From: Candidatus Melainabacteria bacterium
GTDB taxonomy: Bacteria > Cyanobacteriota > Vampirovibrionia > Obscuribacterales > Obscuribacteraceae
DNA length: 64,000 bases
Direction of reading: 5' to 3'
NCBI GenBank assembly: GCA_016699165.1
Contig: CP064963.1
Location: 2,232,001 to 2,296,000 of the forward strand
Shown here: one piece after another, positions 60,295 to 64,000 of the stretch
Numbering within the stretch: the first letter of the stretch is position 1
Layout of the letters: the number at the start of each line of letters is the position of its first letter
Notes under the pieces: model-generated
Database searches by the model: none
Seen by the model: only the letters and a program-made list of their open reading frames with translations
What the model was told of the DNA's origin: nothing
Program-made: the position numbers and the translations under genes

Positions 60295-61908
60295 TCATTG
60301 TTCCGCGATCAACCTATCTATTCCGCATAACTCAAGCATTTTATATTTAGGTTGTAGAACCCATTCTCCTTTACTATTGATGAGACCAAAGAGTTCATTA
60401 TCGACTTGTGCTACTGCGTGACCATCATAAAATTCGCCGACAAACTTGAAAGGTGGTCCAATTTTTTGACCTTTCTCGTCGAAAAGCTGCACTTTTTGCC
60501 CTTCTTCAAAAGAAAATTTATAGATGTGTTCTGAAAATCCTTGAAACCAATATTCGTCTGGAATAGAAAATTTAGGCTTTAAATCGGTATCATATATGGT
60601 GACTTTTGATTTTGTATATCCGACAAAATAACCTTTGCTAATTCGATGCCCATTTTTCCAATCCGGTCTCAAGACAACCTTTCCTGTTCGATCTATCACG
60701 ACCAAATTATTGATTTTGGAAACGACTGCTTTTCCATTGTAAAATTTTGCCTTATCAGATTCAGGTCCTTCGAAAATTGCAGGTATAACCAATTCGAATC
60801 TCTGATTTATAAAACCAAAGTTCGAACTTCTTCTTGTCTGCCTAACCGCTGCTAACCCTTCAGAGAATGGAGCAATTTCAAAAAATCTGCTTAAGTTTTT
60901 ATCTGTACTAGTGATATCGATAGCCTTGTAGGAAAAAATCGTTTCTGTACTTGTAAATTTCTCGCCCATAAAACATTCGAAAATTTTATCTTTGATGTTC
61001 CAATAAACTCTTTGTACTGAAGGCGGAAAAGTATGCAAATACTTTCCCTTTGAGTCGAATAGAATCCATTTTTTGGGATATTCCTTTATACCGTCATAAT
61101 GAAAAACTTGAGTAGGATTGACTTTGGTCAGACCCAAAAGAAAATCGTTACCTAAACTTTCGACATCTAAATACTTTGGAGGAACGATTTCTTTTCCGTT
61201 TTGATCGCAGAATCCCCATCCAGTTTTTGTTTTTATCCAAAGAAAATCCAATTCATTTTCTCGATAAAACCGCGATGGCCATTTAATAGACCATACTCCC
61301 CACGGAAATCGATTGCCGGTGTCATTTCCATCTCTATCAAGCTGAATCCAGGTGTCGACATAGAGAGTGTGTCCAACGGATTTTTCGATGTTGCTTCGCT
61401 TTTCTTCGGGTAACTGATGCTTTAAATCGGTTACCCAAAAGGATTGAAATTTGGGTGCGTAATGGATCTCAGAATATTTTGGATTGATTACCCAATCGCC
61501 TTTGAAATTGATCACGCCGACAGCTCCAGCCGCCAAATCGGAGTCGTTGATAAGAGCATTTAGAGGTTGAAACCCAGTGCTATTAACAGAAAGTCCTTCG
61601 TGGCGACCGAAAGCGTAGTGGTGAAGAACAACTATTTGTCCTACACCTACGCCCAATGCAGGCCGCATTGGAATTTCTTCTTTCTTCAGAACCGCCTCCG
61701 GCGGGACTTCGCTTTGCGGTAATCCAACCTCTACAACATCTTCGAACTTTATGCACTGCCCATATGGAATATTTCTTCTTGCCACAAATACTCCGACGAG
61801 CTTCTCAGGCTTGAGTTCGCTTGATTGCGCAAAGCAACTGCTTCCTGATGCTGCAACTACCAAAGTGCAAGCTATCAAGTTTTTCAATTTATGACTGAGG
61901 CGAAACAA
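60295..61908 (-). CDS. exported SAF-domain and WG-repeat protein
   Basis: A 537-aa exported protein. The signal peptide ends near SSCFAQS (aa 23-29). An SAF-like domain follows at about aa 37-98 (GVFVARRNIPYGQCIKFED, then PALGVGVGQIVVLHHY), as in the CpaB/FlgA family. From about aa 125 it has many WG repeats, for example TGWGFCDQNGKEIVPPKYL and FGLINSKGEWVLQPKYKML. WG repeats form beta-structures of unknown function. SAF plus WG is an unusual combination. It is on the same strand and just downstream of gcvT. Confidence 0.85.
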   Translation of the reverse strand: MFRLSHKLKNLIACTLVVAASGSSCFAQSSELKPEKLVGVFVARRNIPYGQCIKFEDVVEVGLPQSEVPPEAVLKKEEIPMRPALGVGVGQIVVLHHYAFGRHEGLSVNSTGFQPLNALINDSDLAAGAVGVINFKGDWVINPKYSEIHYAPKFQSFWVTDLKHQLPEEKRSNIEKSVGHTLYVDTWIQLDRDGNDTGNRFPWGVWSIKWPSRFYRENELDFLWIKTKTGWGFCDQNGKEIVPPKYLDVESLGNDFLLGLTKVNPTQVFHYDGIKEYPKKWILFDSKGKYLHTFPPSVQRVYWNIKDKIFECFMGEKFTSTETIFSYKAIDITSTDKNLSRFFEIAPFSEGLAAVRQTRRSSNFGFINQRFELVIPAIFEGPESDKAKFYNGKAVVSKINNLVVIDRTGKVVLRPDWKNGHRISKGYFVGYTKSKVTIYDTDLKPKFSIPDEYWFQGFSEHIYKFSFEEGQKVQLFDEKGQKIGPPFKFVGEFYDGHAVAQVDNELFGLINSKGEWVLQPKYKMLELCGIDRLIAEQ

Positions 61909-61913
61909 TGCGC

Positions 61914-63050
61914 CTAGCTACGTTTATAAAACGGTCGTTTCACTACGGTAGCATCAACTGCGGTATCACGAATTGCTATTTGCAATTTGGTTCCAATTTC
62001 AGATTGGTCTGAATCAATTAATGCAAACGCAATTGGATAGCCCACGTGAATGCCTTGCGAGCCGCTTGTAACCACCCCGATTTCTTTGCCGTCTTTAGTG
62101 ACTTTGTATCCTTGACGGGGGAGTGCTTTGCCTTCTGCTTTGAGACAAACTATTTTCTTTTTGACGCCACCATCAATTTGTTTTTTCAAAGCTTCGCAAC
62201 CAAGGAAATCTCCTTTGGCTACTTTGACGCTCCAGCCAAGACCAGCTTGAATGGGGCTTATATCAGCTTCGAGTTCATGACCGTATAAAGGAAGAGCAGA
62301 TTCAAGTCTCAATGTGTCGCGGGCACCAAGTCCACAGGGTTCGAGACCTTGTTCTTTGCCAGTTTCGAGCAATTTGGTCCAGAGCCATTCAGATTTATTG
62401 GCTGGAACAATGATTTCAAAACCGTCTTCGCCGGTATAACCAGTTCTGCCAAATCCCACTTTGACACCATCTATAGTTGCTTCACCATATGTGAATGACT
62501 TCATCGCTTCGACTTGATTTCCAGCCAGCTTGGAGAAAATCTTGACTGCTTCAGGTCCTTGAATGGCTATTAGTCCGAAATTATCAGAAACATTTTGCAG
62601 TTTGACTGAAGGGAATTTGGCTTTGTGCTCGTTAATCCATTTCCAGTCTTTGTCGATGTTCGAGGCGTTGACAATGAGCAGATAATTTTCTTCGCTCATA
62701 CCTTCGCACCCGATGGTGCCAGCAGATCTGCGATACACAATTAAGTCGTCTACGGTGCCGCCATCTGGCATGACCAACTGCGAATAGATAGCGCGATTTG
62801 CCTCTGTGAGCTTGCTTAGGTCATTGGCAATTAGATACTGGATAAAATCAAAGGCACCGTCGCCAGTGACAATAAATTCGCCCATATGGCTGACGTCGAA
62901 GAGACCCGCCTTAGTTCTGGTGGCATTGTGTTCGACCACAATTGATTTGTATTGGACCGGCATGTTCCATCCGGCAAAATCGACCATACGAGCTCCCAGC
63001 TTGCGGTGAGCGTCGGCGAGAGGCGTTTCTTTCAAAGTGGCAGTTGACAT
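61914..63050 (-). CDS. gcvT: aminomethyltransferase (glycine cleavage T protein)
   Basis: A 378-aa T protein that transfers the methylene group from the H-protein-bound aminomethyl arm to tetrahydrofolate. It shows KLGARMVDFAGWNMPVQY, LFDVSHMGEF and the C-terminal barrel region (LGARDTLRLESALPLYGHE, then EADISPIQAGLGWSVK). I chose the ATG at 63050 because GGAG lies eight bases upstream and the conserved T-protein start follows; an earlier ATG would add 13 residues. The H protein is encoded about 4 kb away on the same strand; the genes between them may be a later insertion. Confidence 0.96.
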   Translation of the reverse strand: MSTATLKETPLADAHRKLGARMVDFAGWNMPVQYKSIVVEHNATRTKAGLFDVSHMGEFIVTGDGAFDFIQYLIANDLSKLTEANRAIYSQLVMPDGGTVDDLIVYRRSAGTIGCEGMSEENYLLIVNASNIDKDWKWINEHKAKFPSVKLQNVSDNFGLIAIQGPEAVKIFSKLAGNQVEAMKSFTYGEATIDGVKVGFGRTGYTGEDGFEIIVPANKSEWLWTKLLETGKEQGLEPCGLGARDTLRLESALPLYGHELEADISPIQAGLGWSVKVAKGDFLGCEALKKQIDGGVKKKIVCLKAEGKALPRQGYKVTKDGKEIGVVTSGSQGIHVGYPIAFALIDSDQSEIGTKLQIAIRDTAVDATVVKRPFYKRS

Positions 63051-63220
63051 ATACAAAGCTCCAGATCTGATATCAAATTTATATATCAATAAACAGGATG
63101 CCGCTTTGAGATTAATTAATTTTGGGCATTATCAGGAACAATTTTGATTTAAAAAGTTCTTTAGGCTTATTATTGGTTTCACAGACTTCTTTAATTTTCT
63201 CTAGAATAGGTAGATTACAA

Positions 63221-63691
63221 GTGAAAAGAATTACTTCAAAAGCCTTGACCCTGGCTGTTGCTCTGGTCGCTGGACTTCAATTTGGTCTGCAACCCGCTCA
63301 AGCGGACACGTATCACGCAAGTGCCTCCAAAAAACAAACTACTATCAAAAGTGGAACTTACTGGCAGCGTCACCCCAAAGTGAAAAGTGCGGCTGTAGGC
63401 GCCGGTGTCGGCACCGCAGTTGGAGCTGTAACAGGACTTGTAACCAAGAAAGGCGTTGTTAAAGGTGCTGCAATTGGTGCTGGTACCGGCACTGGCGTAG
63501 GCTTATTGCAATCGAGCCAGACGATGAAAAGACATCCCATAGTTAAGGATGTGGCTCAGGGGACATTGGTTGGCGCAGGACTTGGTCTTGCCGGAACCAG
63601 TGGACATGGAAAATACAAGAAATCAGCCAAAATCGCCGCAGCAGGTGCTGCAGTCGGTTTAGGTGTTGGGCTCTTCAAAAACCTTCGCTAA
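63221..63691 (+). CDS. exported glycine-zipper protein
   Basis: A 156-aa exported protein. It starts at the GTG at 63221 because the signal peptide (TLAVALVAGLQFGLQPAQA) follows at once; upstream in-frame ATGs would place unconserved sequence before it. The mature part has two stretches of alternating small residues, AAVGAGVGTAVGAVTGLV and AAIGAGTGTGVGLL, then a similar GTLVGAGLGLAGTSG and AAAGAAVGLGVGL, typical of glycine-zipper proteins inserted in the outer membrane or envelope. It may be a small envelope protein. A terminator follows. Confidence 0.75.
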   Translation: MKRITSKALTLAVALVAGLQFGLQPAQADTYHASASKKQTTIKSGTYWQRHPKVKSAAVGAGVGTAVGAVTGLVTKKGVVKGAAIGAGTGTGVGLLQSSQTMKRHPIVKDVAQGTLVGAGLGLAGTSGHGKYKKSAKIAAAGAAVGLGVGLFKNLR

Positions 63692-63717
63692 TTAAATTAG
63701 CCCGAGTTCGTGAGTAG

Positions 63718-63755
63718 GCAAGCAGTGCTGTAAAATAAGCACTGCTTGTTTTTTT
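63718..63755 (+). terminator. rho-independent terminator
   Basis: Perfect ten-base arms, AAGCAGTGCT (63720-63729) and AGCACTGCTT (63738-63747), flank an eight-base loop and are followed by a T-run to 63755. It ends the glycine-zipper transcript 26 bases after its stop codon. Confidence 0.9.
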
Positions 63756-63780
63756 GAATATCTGTTTTATTTGGTGACCT

Positions 63781-64000
63781 ATGAAGATTTTATTCCGCGC
63801 AGATGCGTCCAAACAACTTGGAGCAAGTCGAGCGATGCGCTCAATGGTCCTTGCTTGCGAGTTGTCACGACGTGGTCATGATGTCACATTTGCTAGTTTG
63901 AAAGGCAGCTTGGAATTATTACCTCTCCAATCTGATGATAGCGCATATGGTGGCATCAATAAGATAGAGTTGGAGGAAGCAGAACTGACTGACACCAAGG
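63781..64000 (+). CDS. PseG-like sugar-nucleotide hydrolase, partial
   Basis: The first 73 codons of a gene cut by the window edge. MKILFRADASKQLGASRAMRS resembles, in two pieces, the start of PseG-type UDP-sugar hydrolases (M-ILFR-DAS--IG-GH-MR), which make pseudaminic or similar nonulosonic acids, and SRRGHDVTFAS also fits. But the usual IGTGHVMRC segment here reads LGASRAMRS, so the motif histidine is missing. No ribosome binding site is clear. The assignment is tentative. Confidence 0.5.
   Translation, partial: MKILFRADASKQLGASRAMRSMVLACELSRRGHDVTFASLKGSLELLPLQSDDSAYGGINKIELEEAELTDTK

Noticed and set aside
63051..63220. Glycine riboswitch upstream of gcvT
   Set aside because: The expected GGAGAG and paired aptamer features are not present in this AT-rich gap.

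Overview
The window is a stretch of chromosome from a non-phototrophic, diderm bacterium. It encodes TonB C-terminal domain proteins, a lipoprotein, an LPS-core-type glycosyltransferase and many Sec-exported proteins. Energy genes point to fermentation and storage: bifunctional AdhE, a DUF3417-type glucan phosphorylase, NagB, an acyl-CoA dehydrogenase and glycine cleavage proteins. Abundant low-complexity exported proteins, WG-repeat and RLERLE-repeat proteins and a Ser/Thr kinase-LRR protein recall Melainabacteria/Vampirovibrionia (Obscuribacterales). That placement is an inference from gene style, not a measured phylogeny. I saw no rRNA, tRNA, CRISPR array, insertion sequence or prophage.

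Layout. 1-5 kb: a complete MqsRA toxin-antitoxin module, a Clp_N-like gene fragment, hypothetical proteins and a kinase-LRR receptor. 5-12 kb (minus): GNAT, HIT, a 917-aa repeat protein, a STAS-like protein and adhE. 12-20 kb: a TPR protein broken by a one-base frameshift, a decayed histidine kinase, TfoX-like, lipoprotein, matrixin-like protease, nagB, cyclophilin and an RLERLE-repeat protein. 20-33 kb: dnaK, MBL hydrolase, glycoside-hydrolase-like protein, patatin, TonB-type, LysM-zincin, CAP and glgP. 33-48 kb: a variable region with tandem paralogues of immunity-like appearance, a DUF4143 ATPase, HigBA and several paired operator-like repeats. 48-52 kb: an HD phosphohydrolase and the conserved ffh-rpsP-khpA block. 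52-64 kb: glycosyltransferase, duplicated retropepsin, acyl-CoA dehydrogenase, HEAT protein, gcvH, a zeta-toxin module, a SAF-WG protein, gcvT and the start of a PseG-like gene.

Working together. The window carries three toxin-antitoxin modules (MqsRA, HigBA, zeta plus small partner) and one DUF4143 ATPase. Four loci between 39 and 46 kb have repeated operator-like boxes whose copies lie 32-34 bp apart. Two of those pairs have no toxin-antitoxin genes beside them, which suggests lost modules or regulators acting on unrelated genes. Several large proteins without signal peptides share a similar acidic, disordered N terminus and may form a class of their own. The most unusual items are these operator pairs, a perfect 44-bp palindrome between convergent genes, the 35.8-38.1 kb paralogue pair, a retropepsin duplication fused to TPRs, and a SAF-WG fusion.
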